The notes under the pieces were generated by a model. The model saw only the letters and a program-made list of their open reading frames with translations. It had not been told where the DNA came from and searched no databases. A stretch of 22,054 nt of DNA, taken from a virus. The stretch lies in the IMG/VR virus record IMGVR_UViG_3300020463_002038, positions 1 through 22,054 of that record; one strand, given 5' to 3'. Position 1 is the stretch's first letter; each line of letters opens with the position of its first letter. The position numbers and the translations under genes were made by a program. Positions 1 through 7,140 of this stretch are shown here, piece after piece.

Positions 1-1092
1 TGGTACTGTTGGGTAGTTAATTGGCTGTACATAAATGTTATGATCATTTAGCAATGTGTCACTGGCTTGTTTACAACGCACAGGATCTCCTATTACAACA
101 GGTACAATATGTGTTTCGTTTTCTATCATGTTCAAATTTTTATGTCTAAGTATTTTCTTTAGTCTCGTTGCACGATTTTGATGTTGTTTACGCAACTCAA
201 CTCCATGCTCACTACAAAGATATTTTATGCTACTTAATGCTCCAGCACATACAACTGGACTTAAACTAGTTGTAAAAATAAAACCACTTGCTACACTTCT
301 TATCGCATCAATAACAACTGCGTCACCTGCAATATAGCCTCCTTGGCATCCAAATGCTTTGCCTAGCGTACCGTTTACAATATCTACATTATCTTGTAGT
401 CCTAGCAGTTGTGTATATCCTGCTCCGGTTTCTCCATATAATCCAACAGCATGTACTTCGTCTATGTAGGTCATAGCACCATATTTTTCAGCTAAGTCAC
501 ATATCTCATCCATATAGCTTATATATCCGTCCATGCTGTATACACTTTCAAATACAATACAAGGTGTGCCGTCTATATTTTTGAGTATGCTTTCTAGTTG
601 GTCTATATCGTTGTGTGCAAATATATGCTTAGTAGAACCACTGTGTCTAATTCCAGCTATTAAACTAGCGTGATTTTTACTATCGCTTATAAATTCAATA
701 TCAGGTATAATATTGCTAAGTGCTATTAGTGTCCATTCGTTTGCTACATATGCACTAGTGAATAGCAACGCACTTTCTTTGTTGTGTAGTTTAGCAAGTT
801 CGTATTCTAGAGCAACATGATAATGACTAGTCCCTCCTATGTTTCTAGTACCGCCGCTACCTGCTCCGGTTTGATCCAGTGCAGTGTGCATTGCATCTAG
901 TACAACTTTGTGCTGACCCATACCCAAATAATCATTACTGCACCAGTTTACGATGTTTTTAATATTGTAAGGCCCGTAGTAAATTGCTTGTGGATACTCT
1001 CCACGCTCTCTGAGTATGTCGTTGAATACTCTATAATTGCCACTACTCTTTAAGTTGGCTATTACACTTTGAAATTTGTTTTTGTCTATCAT
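1..1092 (-). CDS. hemA: 5-aminolevulinate synthase (HemA), C-terminus cut off by window edge
   Basis: PLP enzyme of the alpha-oxoamine synthase family, condensing glycine and succinyl-CoA to 5-aminolevulinate, the first step of the C4 tetrapyrrole (haem) pathway. My minus-strand translation gives 364 residues before the edge. Family residues are in order: [13 protein letters not shown] (about 49-61), [13 protein letters not shown] (about 78-90), [10 protein letters not shown], the PLP-binding [10 protein letters not shown] (about 211-220), [12 protein letters not shown] with the Schiff-base lysine at about 245, SGFIFTTSL, and [10 protein letters not shown]...QPINYPTVP at the edge. These match ALAS rather than BioF or Kbl, and full-length ALAS is about 400 residues, so roughly 40 are missing. 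The ATG at 1092 is the only sensible start and lies inside the end of the upstream small gene (50-nt overlap). It is probably cotranscribed with that gene from the late box at 1234-1241. Certain as a family member; its role in a phage is inferred. Confidence 0.95.
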   Translation of the reverse strand, partial: MIDKNKFQSVIANLKSSGNYRVFNDILRERGEYPQAIYYGPYNIKNIVNWCSNDYLGMGQHKVVLDAMHTALDQTGAGSGGTRNIGGTSHYHVALEYELAKLHNKESALLFTSAYVANEWTLIALSNIIPDIEFISDSKNHASLIAGIRHSGSTKHIFAHNDIDQLESILKNIDGTPCIVFESVYSMDGYISYMDEICDLAEKYGAMTYIDEVHAVGLYGETGAGYTQLLGLQDNVDIVNGTLGKAFGCQGGYIAGDAVVIDAIRSVASGFIFTTSLSPVVCAGALSSIKYLCSEHGVELRKQHQNRATRLKKILRHKNLNMIENETHIVPVVIGDPVRCKQASDTLLNDHNIYVQPINYPTVP

Positions 1093-1228
1093 TGTACTCT
1101 TTAAACATTTCTTTATCAATATGAGTCCATGAACCAGACCATGTACTTATAGTAAAGTACCCCATTTCATTGAATTCACGCTGAACAGCATTGTAGTCTT
1201 TTATCCATTCTTGAATGTACTTTAACAT
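1043..1228 (-). CDS. Small late protein of unknown function (61 aa)
   Basis: I do not recognise this protein. The open frame extends further upstream, but that part is antisense to hldD and crosses its promoter; the credible start is the ATG at 1228. It sits exactly 5 nt downstream of a TATAAATA late-promoter box (1234-1241). From there the protein is [15 protein letters not shown]... with an aromatic, mixed-charge composition ([16 protein letters not shown]), as in small soluble phage proteins. It has no signal peptide or membrane segment. No Shine-Dalgarno sequence is visible, the same as for other genes here with a box 5 nt away. Its last 50 nt overlap the start of hemA in another frame, so it leads a two-gene late transcript. 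Confidence 0.62.
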   Translation of the reverse strand: MLKYIQEWIKDYNAVQREFNEMGYFTISTWSGSWTHIDKEMFKEYNDRQKQISKCNSQLKE

Positions 1229-1233
1229 AGTTA

Positions 1234-1241
1234 TATTTATA
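1234..1241 (-). promoter_or_regulatory. T4-type late promoter box, TATAAATA
   Basis: On the minus strand this is an exact match to the T4 late-promoter box TATAAATA (gp55-dependent). It is followed by 5 nt (TAACT) and the ATG at 1228. With T4 spacing (box centred near -10) transcription would start at about the A of that ATG. It would serve the 61-aa gene and hemA. Confidence 0.72.
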
Positions 1242-1249
1242 GTTAATTG

Positions 1250-1278
1250 TTGACAAGACATTCTTCCTACAGTATAAT
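1250..1278 (+). promoter_or_regulatory. Consensus sigma70 promoter for the hldD operon
   Basis: TTGACA at 1250-1255, a 17-nt spacer and TATAAT at 1273-1278: both hexamers and the spacer are perfect sigma70 consensus. hldD begins at 1299 after an AGGAG ribosome site. It is back to back with the late box at 1234-1241, only 8 nt away on the opposite strand. Confidence 0.9.
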
Positions 1279-1298
1279 TAAACAAAATAGGAGTTAAC

Positions 1299-2171
1299 AT
1301 GCATATCGTCACAGGTGCGGCTGGTTTTATCGGTAGCAATATGGTAGCACATTTAAACAAGAATAACATTAGAAACATTGTTTGTGTGGATACTCTAAGT
1401 AGTAATAAAGTAGCTAACTTAGCAGGATTAGAGTTTATGGACTTTATTAGTCCAAACGAACTGCTAAACATGAATCTTAAAGATTGTACACTGTGGCACT
1501 TTGGCGCTAACAGTAAAACTAGTAGCAGTGATTGGGATAGTATATATCAATCTAATGTTGTATATACAAGAGAGTTAGCTGAAAAGTGCAATGATATAGT
1601 TTTTGCTAGTAGTGCTAGTGTATACGGTGATAGCTCCAACAATAGAGAATCTTCGAAAAATGAAGCACCTAAAAACATGTATGCCGCAACTAAAATGATA
1701 TGTGATAATATGCTTATAAATTATATAGAAATGTCTAAGATACAAAGTTGGCGTTTCTTTAATGTATATGGTAATAGAGAATCACATAAAATTTCTGCAC
1801 AACAAGCTAGCCCTTATACAAACTTTAAACACCAAGCACAAGTCAATGGGTTTATTGAATTGTTTGATAATAGTCATAATGTGCTTAGAGATTTTATTTG
1901 TGTTGACGATGTGGTAAAAATTATGTATGACACACATGCACAAGATGTTAGCTTTATAAGTAACTTAGGAACAGGTAGTACATATAGCTTTCAACAATGG
2001 GGAGAGCTAATAGCAGACAAGTATAATGCATCGATAAAATATATTGAAGTGCCAAACGAACTTCGTAACATATATCAAATGTACACCTGTAGTGATAATA
2101 CTAGTTTGCTAGATAGAATCGGCAACTATAAGTTTATTACACCCGAACAATTTGTAGAAGAAAATTTGTGA
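1299..2171 (+). CDS. hldD: ADP-glyceromanno-heptose 6-epimerase-like (HldD/RfaD) NAD(P)-dependent sugar epimerase
   Basis: Extended short-chain dehydrogenase/epimerase of 290 residues. The Rossmann loop TGAAGFIGSN is at 5-14, an acidic residue ending beta-2 is at D31, the active-site region is FASSASVYG at 102-110, and Y128-AAT-K132 is the Tyr-x3-Lys pair. FNVYGNRESHK at 154-164 and RDFICVDDV later are characteristic of HldD, as is NLGTGSTYSFQQ near the C-terminus. HldD converts ADP-D-glycero-beta-D-manno-heptose to the L-glycero epimer, the donor for inner-core LPS heptose. The ATG at 1299 has AGGAG 5 nt upstream and follows a perfect sigma70 promoter. Its end overlaps hldE by 4 nt (GTGA). 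Pairing with hldE makes the HldD assignment more likely than a generic UDP-sugar epimerase. Confidence 0.9.
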   Translation: MHIVTGAAGFIGSNMVAHLNKNNIRNIVCVDTLSSNKVANLAGLEFMDFISPNELLNMNLKDCTLWHFGANSKTSSSDWDSIYQSNVVYTRELAEKCNDIVFASSASVYGDSSNNRESSKNEAPKNMYAATKMICDNMLINYIEMSKIQSWRFFNVYGNRESHKISAQQASPYTNFKHQAQVNGFIELFDNSHNVLRDFICVDDVVKIMYDTHAQDVSFISNLGTGSTYSFQQWGELIADKYNASIKYIEVPNELRNIYQMYTCSDNTSLLDRIGNYKFITPEQFVEENL

Positions 2172-3328
2172 TTGTAGTAATAGGTGATATAATTATAGAC
2201 GAATATGTTTATGGAACTAGCACTAGGCTAAGTCCTGAAGCACCAGTGCCTGTCGTAAAACACCAAAAGACAGAACGTAAACTGGGTGGTGCAGGTAATG
2301 TGTATAATAACATAAAAAGCCTAATAGATGATGTTACACTTATTGGTTATAGAAATGATACTACAGATTGGCCCGTAGAACTATTTTGTACACATATGCC
2401 ACTAAAGCAAAGAATATATGCCGACAAACATTATATTACTAGAATTGATAGAGAACAAACAATCGATAATAGTACATTATTTGATTATGTAAAAGAACGT
2501 GTGCATAATTGTACAGTAGTAATAAGTGACTATAACAAAGGTACTATACAAGATCCGCAACGTTTAATAAAGATACTCAAAGACAATGGTTGTTATATAA
2601 TTGTTGATCCAAAACAACATTTAGATTTATATGCAGGTGCTGATGTAATCAAACCCAATAAAAAGGAATATGAAGAATACAATAATGGTGTTGATACTAA
2701 TATGGTCGTAACACTAGGTGCAGATGGTTACATGATAAATGATGTACATTATCCAACACAACAACAAGATGTATATGATGTTACAGGTGCAGGAGATACA
2801 TTTTTAGCTGTTATGGCATATTTTTTAGACTTTGGTGAAAATTTAGAATATGCTTGTGAAATGGCAAATAAAGGTGCAGGTGCTAGTGTGCAACACAATG
2901 GAGTTTATGTTATTCATTGGAAGGACTTAGATCCTCGCCCTACAGTTGTATTCACAAATGGATGTTTTGACTTATTGCATAGAGGGCATATAGAAATGCT
3001 TCGTGCCAGTAAAGCACTTGGAGAGCATCTTGTAGTTGGATTAAATACTGATGCTAGTGTAAAAAGATTAAAAGGTGATACTAGACCAATTAATACTGAA
3101 ACTGATAGAAAAGTTCTTCTCGAAAGTTTAGATTTTGTTGATGAGGTTATATTGTTTGACGAAGAAACACCACAACAGTTAATAGAAAGAATACGACCTG
3201 ATATAATTACAAAAGGTGGAGACTACACTGTTGATACTGTGGTCGGTAATGAGCTAGCAGAAGTTGTAATTATACCTACAGTAGAAAATCAAAGTACCAC
3301 AAATACAATCAAAAGGATAGTATTATGA
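2168..3328 (+). CDS. hldE: Bifunctional heptose kinase/adenylyltransferase (HldE/RfaE)
   Basis: Two fused enzymes in 386 residues. Residues 1 to about 250 are a PfkB/ribokinase-type kinase: GGAGNVYNN at 40-48 and VTGAGDTF at 205-212 with the catalytic Asp at about 210. It phosphorylates heptose 7-phosphate at O1. Residues about 258-386 are a cytidylyltransferase-fold domain: TNGCFDLLHRGH with HxGH at 271-274, and KGGDY and STTNTIKR near the end. It transfers AMP from ATP to make ADP-heptose. The E. coli enzyme is about 477 residues; here the kinase half is much shorter, but both active sites look intact. The GTG start at 2168 overlaps the hldD stop, and the end overlaps the cupin gene by ATGA, so translation is coupled. 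GmhA and GmhB are not in this window. Confidence 0.93.
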   Translation: MIVVIGDIIIDEYVYGTSTRLSPEAPVPVVKHQKTERKLGGAGNVYNNIKSLIDDVTLIGYRNDTTDWPVELFCTHMPLKQRIYADKHYITRIDREQTIDNSTLFDYVKERVHNCTVVISDYNKGTIQDPQRLIKILKDNGCYIIVDPKQHLDLYAGADVIKPNKKEYEEYNNGVDTNMVVTLGADGYMINDVHYPTQQQDVYDVTGAGDTFLAVMAYFLDFGENLEYACEMANKGAGASVQHNGVYVIHWKDLDPRPTVVFTNGCFDLLHRGHIEMLRASKALGEHLVVGLNTDASVKRLKGDTRPINTETDRKVLLESLDFVDEVILFDEETPQQLIERIRPDIITKGGDYTVDTVVGNELAEVVIIPTVENQSTTNTIKRIVL

Positions 3329-3690
3329 CACAACTTAACGGAGTACAGGAAAAAGGTTGGGGACGAGAATTAATTTTTGCCACCAATGACAAGTACTGTG
3401 GCAAACTTATGTTTTTTGACAAAAAAGGTGCAAAGTTTAGTATGCACTTTCATAAAGAAAAAGACGAAAGCTGGTATGTAATGAATGGTAGTTTTACATT
3501 ACATATTATGAATACAGACAATGCTGAATTGGAAACCCATGTGTTACACAAAGGAGACTCATGGCGTAACGAGCCTATGCTTCCTCATCAATTACTTGCA
3601 ATGGAGGATAACAGTATTATCGTAGAAGTAAGTACACCTGATAGTGTAGAAGATAATTATCGAATTGCTAAAGGTGACAGTCAGAAATGA
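3325..3690 (+). CDS. Single-domain cupin, probable sugar-pathway enzyme
   Basis: A 121-residue protein with one cupin barrel. Motif 1 is complete: G-x5-HxH-x4-E-x6-G, seen as GAKFSMHFHKEKDESWYVMNG, which gives a 2-His/Glu metal site. Motif 2 is GDSWRNEPMLPHQLLAMEDN, with Pro and His in the expected places. Such small cupins resemble the C-terminal domain of mannose-6-phosphate isomerase/GDP-mannose pyrophosphorylase and occur in surface-sugar clusters. Its 4-nt overlaps with hldE upstream and the SGNH gene downstream tie it to the heptose operon, so I infer a nucleotide-sugar or sugar-phosphate step. Isomerase, epimerase or a binding-only role cannot be separated from the sequence. The fold is certain; the substrate is unknown. 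Confidence 0.8.
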   Translation: MTQLNGVQEKGWGRELIFATNDKYCGKLMFFDKKGAKFSMHFHKEKDESWYVMNGSFTLHIMNTDNAELETHVLHKGDSWRNEPMLPHQLLAMEDNSIIVEVSTPDSVEDNYRIAKGDSQK

Positions 3691-4364
3691 GTAAACTATG
3701 GATTTTTGGAGATAGTTTTGTAAGTCCATTAAATAAAAACTACGACAAAGACTATTATCCGGATTGGACTTGGACTAAACAACTTGCTTATAAATTACAA
3801 TCAGATCTAAAAATAGCGGCACTACCGGGAATAAGTAATCAATGGATTTCGAAAGAAGTTACAAAACATTACGATCAAATGCAACCCGGAGATTTCGTGG
3901 TTGTTGTTACAACACAGCAGAATAGAACATGGTTAATAAAAGATCATCCTGAGTTTTCAAATATATTTGCAAATTCACATCACTTTGACAAATTTTTAAC
4001 TAAAAAACAATGCAGTGCCGTTAATTCTTATATAGAGCAATTTGCAGAACAACATGATTTTATAAGCAATATTCATTATGAATGGTTTTTAAGTTGGATT
4101 CGAACTAAACTTAGTTCAAAAGTAATGTTATGTTTACTACCGGGATTTGGTACTACTACATCACACGATATAACAGGTAAAATATGTTTAAGTGTTGTTG
4201 AAAAAAACGAATTTGCACAGTTACAAGATAAACCAATGTTTGACAAAAGGATAAATCATCTCAGTGAACACAACCATAAAATACTAGCAGATAAAGTTTA
4301 TAAGTTCTTTAAAGAAAACGAAAAGATCGATTTGAGTACTGAATTTATATCAAAAACTATCTAA
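3687..4364 (+). CDS. SGNH/GDSL-type hydrolase
   Basis: 225 residues with the SGNH signature blocks. Block I is WIFGDSFVSP with the nucleophile Ser at about 10. The Gly block is LPGISNQW at about 46-53. Block V is DKRINHLSEHNHKILA with Asp at about 186 and His at about 191. No signal peptide, so it acts in the cytoplasm or the virion. SGNH enzymes are esterases, acetyl-hydrolases or acetyltransferases of sugars and lipids. As last gene of the ADP-heptose operon (ATGA overlap with the cupin gene), O-acyl editing of a surface sugar is a reasonable guess. Its last 15 nt overlap the end of the convergent Nudix gene and no terminator hairpin is seen there. Confidence 0.78.
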   Translation: MSKLWIFGDSFVSPLNKNYDKDYYPDWTWTKQLAYKLQSDLKIAALPGISNQWISKEVTKHYDQMQPGDFVVVVTTQQNRTWLIKDHPEFSNIFANSHHFDKFLTKKQCSAVNSYIEQFAEQHDFISNIHYEWFLSWIRTKLSSKVMLCLLPGFGTTTSHDITGKICLSVVEKNEFAQLQDKPMFDKRINHLSEHNHKILADKVYKFFKENEKIDLSTEFISKTI

Positions 4365-4808
4365 CCAGTTGGGTAAATCAGTTTGATCTCTTTCACGTTC
4401 GTATATAGTTACTAGTTTGTCTACCAGTTGCTTATTTGATAATACAACCTTTGCACCTCTGTGTAATGGCTTAGGCCAACAGTCTATGCTTACCCAACTG
4501 TACCCACTGCTTTCATGATTACAACTAGGTATAAATTCTTCAAAAACTGTAACACAATATGTATTGTAGGTAAACTTATCATCGTCACTTAAAAATGTAT
4601 GCAGTGGATGCACTTTGGCAATGTCTGGTAGTATACCTATTTCTTCTCTACATTCTCTGAGTAGTGTTTCGATAGGACGTTCGTCTTTTTTAGCTTTACC
4701 ACCCCAAAAACTCCAAGTTAGTGGATGACTGCTTCGTTTGCTTCTTTGCTGTAACATTATTCTGCCTGTGTCTAAAGCTAAAAAACAACAGCCGCTTGCT
4801 TGTATCAT
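4350..4808 (-). CDS. Nudix hydrolase
   Basis: 152 residues with a complete Nudix box, G-x5-E-x7-REUxEExGU, at residues 37-59 (GKAKKDE...RECREEIGI). The REUxEE glutamates that bind the divalent metal are present. The N-terminal strand (ASGCCFLALDTGRIMLQQR) and a WSFWGG segment before the box are typical of MutT-like proteins. It hydrolyses a nucleoside-diphosphate-linked substrate, which could be an oxidised dNTP, a sugar nucleotide, ADP-ribose or a capped RNA; the box alone does not tell which. It is last in the minus-strand gp14-gp15-SGNH unit, 2 nt after the stop of the gene before. Nudix genes are common in T4-like phages. Confidence 0.9.
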   Translation of the reverse strand: MIQASGCCFLALDTGRIMLQQRSKRSSHPLTWSFWGGKAKKDERPIETLLRECREEIGILPDIAKVHPLHTFLSDDDKFTYNTYCVTVFEEFIPSCNHESSGYSWVSIDCWPKPLHRGAKVVLSNKQLVDKLVTIYERERDQTDLPNWLDSF

Positions 4809-4810
4809 AG

Positions 4811-5734
4811 TTACATTACCTTACTTGTAATAAAATTTGCAATCCAATTATTTGTGATTGGCCCAAAGTGTGCAAATAGTTTGTCTACTAGTTTTAAATT
4901 TGGATCTAAGTTCGTAAGATCTCTGCCAAACCAACTATCTAGAAATGTATCTAACTTAATTTCTCCGCTGAATGCTTTGGTTGCTGTACTCTGCTGTTCT
5001 TGCCAATGAAGGTAAAATTCTTCTCTTCCTAAGCTAAACTTGTTTAAGAATATAGGTTCTAAGTTTTTGTTTGCTAAATCTAAATAACTGCTAGTATTAA
5101 AAAAATCAAAAGCATAAACGTCAATATTACTCATATGACTTACCATCTCATAATGAGATAGTGAAACACGTTCTAGATAATCAGTAATGTATTCAGATGA
5201 CATATAGTTAGAGAATTCCTTTCTTTCTAACGAATAATTATCTTTCCGACTTGCATTTATTTGTATTCGTTTCATTTTTTGTGTATATATCGTATCTCTA
5301 TATAACGAAGTCCATATTACTACTATTTTTTTAGGCTTATATTTCCTAGATAATATCCAAACAAGATTTTGAAATATAAGACTATTACTTGCTCCAGGAA
5401 CACCCATGTTAATTACAGGATACTTTGTGATATTAGATAATTGTTCTGTTACTGTTTCTTCCATTGGCGAGCCTACTCCTGTAACGTGTGAACATCCTAA
5501 TACTACTATATAATTAGAAAAATCAAAATCATCATCAAAGTCAAAATTACATCTAAATCCTTTATCGTTAAAAGTATATTCGATACTTTGATTTAACCAA
5601 CGCCAATTTGTATCTCTTAAAATTTTAAAATTTTGTTCAAGTAATGTTTCACTGTCAGTTGCATGAAACTGTATGCTAGTACTTCGAATATCTTCGTTAT
5701 TCCCCCAAGGGATAGACAATGAGTTGGGTATCAT
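4811..5734 (-). CDS. Divergent SGNH-hydrolase-like protein
   Basis: 307 residues from the ATG at 5734. A TTG six codons upstream keeps the frame open, but the ATG sits in a TAATG overlap with the gp15 stop, exactly as gp15 itself does with gp14, so I prefer it. After an N-terminal segment of about 70 residues there is IVVLGCSHVTGVGSP (about 76-90), where GCSH stands in the place of GDS, then INMGVPGASNSL as the Gly block and KKIVVIWTSLYRD. A clear C-terminal Asp-x-x-His was not found, so catalysis is uncertain. It could be a non-catalytic or unusual SGNH fold. Its position between gp15 and the Nudix gene in a late operon suggests virion- or surface-related work. Unlike the SGNH protein at 3687, there is no link to sugar genes. 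Confidence 0.62.
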   Translation of the reverse strand: MIPNSLSIPWGNNEDIRSTSIQFHATDSETLLEQNFKILRDTNWRWLNQSIEYTFNDKGFRCNFDFDDDFDFSNYIVVLGCSHVTGVGSPMEETVTEQLSNITKYPVINMGVPGASNSLIFQNLVWILSRKYKPKKIVVIWTSLYRDTIYTQKMKRIQINASRKDNYSLERKEFSNYMSSEYITDYLERVSLSHYEMVSHMSNIDVYAFDFFNTSSYLDLANKNLEPIFLNKFSLGREEFYLHWQEQQSTATKAFSGEIKLDTFLDSWFGRDLTNLDPNLKLVDKLFAHFGPITNNWIANFITSKVM

Positions 5735-7140
5735 TACAGGTATATGCGCCAAAATCCGCTATTGTAAGTTCCTTCAAAAGCATTCACCCATTCGGTGCCA
5801 TTGTACTTTAATCTGTCGTTTGTAGTTGTATTCGTTGTATGCTGTACTGTTGATCCATTTAAACTTGCGTCAAATGTGATACTCCATGTGTTTGATCCTT
5901 GTGCATACTGTATAATGTCGTGCTTCTTGGCTGCACTGCCCAACCAGCCTGCACCTCCTGCTACGTCTTCTGTAAGCAGATATCTGTCGCCATCTGTCGC
6001 CGCAGATAAAGTTCCGTCGCCTGGTGTATTCGTCTGTGGATTTATTGCTGCATCTACTGCAGGTTGTGTGTTTGCTGGAAATGTACTAGCATCCATTGTG
6101 ATATCTAGTAAATTAACATTAACACTATTAACCGTAATATTTCCTATTATATCGCCTGTAGTTACAGCTGGATTATTAGTTTGCTTTAATCTAAGTTGAC
6201 TTATACCATCTCTAAATTCTCCAAATCCTTTAAATACTTCTACCCAATTTAATGGATTGCCGTCTGTACCTAAATTTGTATTACCTCTGTTTAGTAATTG
6301 TGCAGTACCTGCACCGCTAGCATCCATTGAAAATGCCATCTTAAAGTTTTCTAATGTAACAACTTTGTAGCTAGTGAATAGTGGACTATAGTCGCCTCCT
6401 GCTCTAAGTGCTGCAAGTCCAGCATCGTTAACATCGTCAATATTGTCAATGATAGTATGAATAATAGATTGTTTTGTAACTTTTGCTGGTGGATTAATTA
6501 GTACAGGCATAGTAAATGTCATTGTACTGATATCAATAATATCATCAATACCACTAGGAATTGCTCTAACACTCCATGTACTTGCTATTAGTTCAACATA
6601 ACTAAGCGTACTCCAATCTAGAGAATTATTACTAGTATGTATGTTTAGTGTAGGATTAAACAATACTAGTATCTGTTCTAACAACTGTAATTTCTGTTCT
6701 GTATTTGATGTCCACACATCTACTTGCATAGTTAAATTGTAAGGAACAGGTTGATGTCTTTTAATACTGTAAGAATTTCCTTGTTCGTTTGTATATGAAC
6801 CTGTCGCTTCGTCAAAACGTTTTTCAATAACTGGCACATTCTCTTCGTATTGTGCATATGTTCTTCGATCAGGTGTGGTTTCAAGTCCAGTTACATGACA
6901 ACTAATAAATGGTGTTGTCTGTGTCATATTCTCAGAATTTTCTCTTACTATGTGTGCCGCCATTCTACTAACGTCACCATAGCGTACAGGTGCAGTTTGA
7001 TAAACTACATTACCTTCAGAATCGCTGTGCATTGCAACTTGAAAGCCAGCAAAAATACGAATAAATTGTTGGATATATCTTCGCAACTGTTTGTCGTAGA
7101 AATAAGGAACCGCTGTGATTTTGCTAGCTTGGTATGCCAT
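5734..7140 (-). CDS. gp15: T4 gp15-like tail terminator / proximal sheath stabiliser, with C-terminal extension
   Basis: Residues 1 to about 240 fit the T4 gp15 family. Features are VPYFYDKQLRRYIQQFIRIF near the N-terminus, TAPVRYGDVSRMA, then YNLTMQVDVWTSNTEQKLQLLEQIL followed by FNPTLNIHTS, and a closing MTFTMPVLINPP strand. In T4 gp15 caps the tail tube and sheath and joins the tail to the neck. The protein is 468 residues against about 272 in T4. The extra C-terminal 200 or so carry a Gly/Thr/Asn-rich segment with DGDRYLL...NTWSI and KYNGTEWVNAF, which resembles the modules in gp18 below. The start ATG overlaps the gp14 stop by 1 nt (TAATG). It lies in a minus-strand late operon headed by the box at 8240-8247. 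Confidence 0.85.
   Translation of the reverse strand: MAYQASKITAVPYFYDKQLRRYIQQFIRIFAGFQVAMHSDSEGNVVYQTAPVRYGDVSRMAAHIVRENSENMTQTTPFISCHVTGLETTPDRRTYAQYEENVPVIEKRFDEATGSYTNEQGNSYSIKRHQPVPYNLTMQVDVWTSNTEQKLQLLEQILVLFNPTLNIHTSNNSLDWSTLSYVELIASTWSVRAIPSGIDDIIDISTMTFTMPVLINPPAKVTKQSIIHTIIDNIDDVNDAGLAALRAGGDYSPLFTSYKVVTLENFKMAFSMDASGAGTAQLLNRGNTNLGTDGNPLNWVEVFKGFGEFRDGISQLRLKQTNNPAVTTGDIIGNITVNSVNVNLLDITMDASTFPANTQPAVDAAINPQTNTPGDGTLSAATDGDRYLLTEDVAGGAGWLGSAAKKHDIIQYAQGSNTWSITFDASLNGSTVQHTTNTTTNDRLKYNGTEWVNAFEGTYNSGFWRIYL

Noticed and set aside
1229-1471. Upstream extension of the small minus-strand gene
   Set aside because: This part is antisense to hldD and crosses both promoters; the protein composition is unlike a gene there, and the late box marks the start at 1228.
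4350-4364. Bidirectional terminator between the convergent SGNH and Nudix genes
   Set aside because: The genes overlap by 15 nt and I see no hairpin with a T run on either strand.
5735-5752. TTG start at 5752 for the SGNH-like gene
   Set aside because: ATG 5734 in a TAATG overlap mirrors the gp14/gp15 junction and is a stronger codon.
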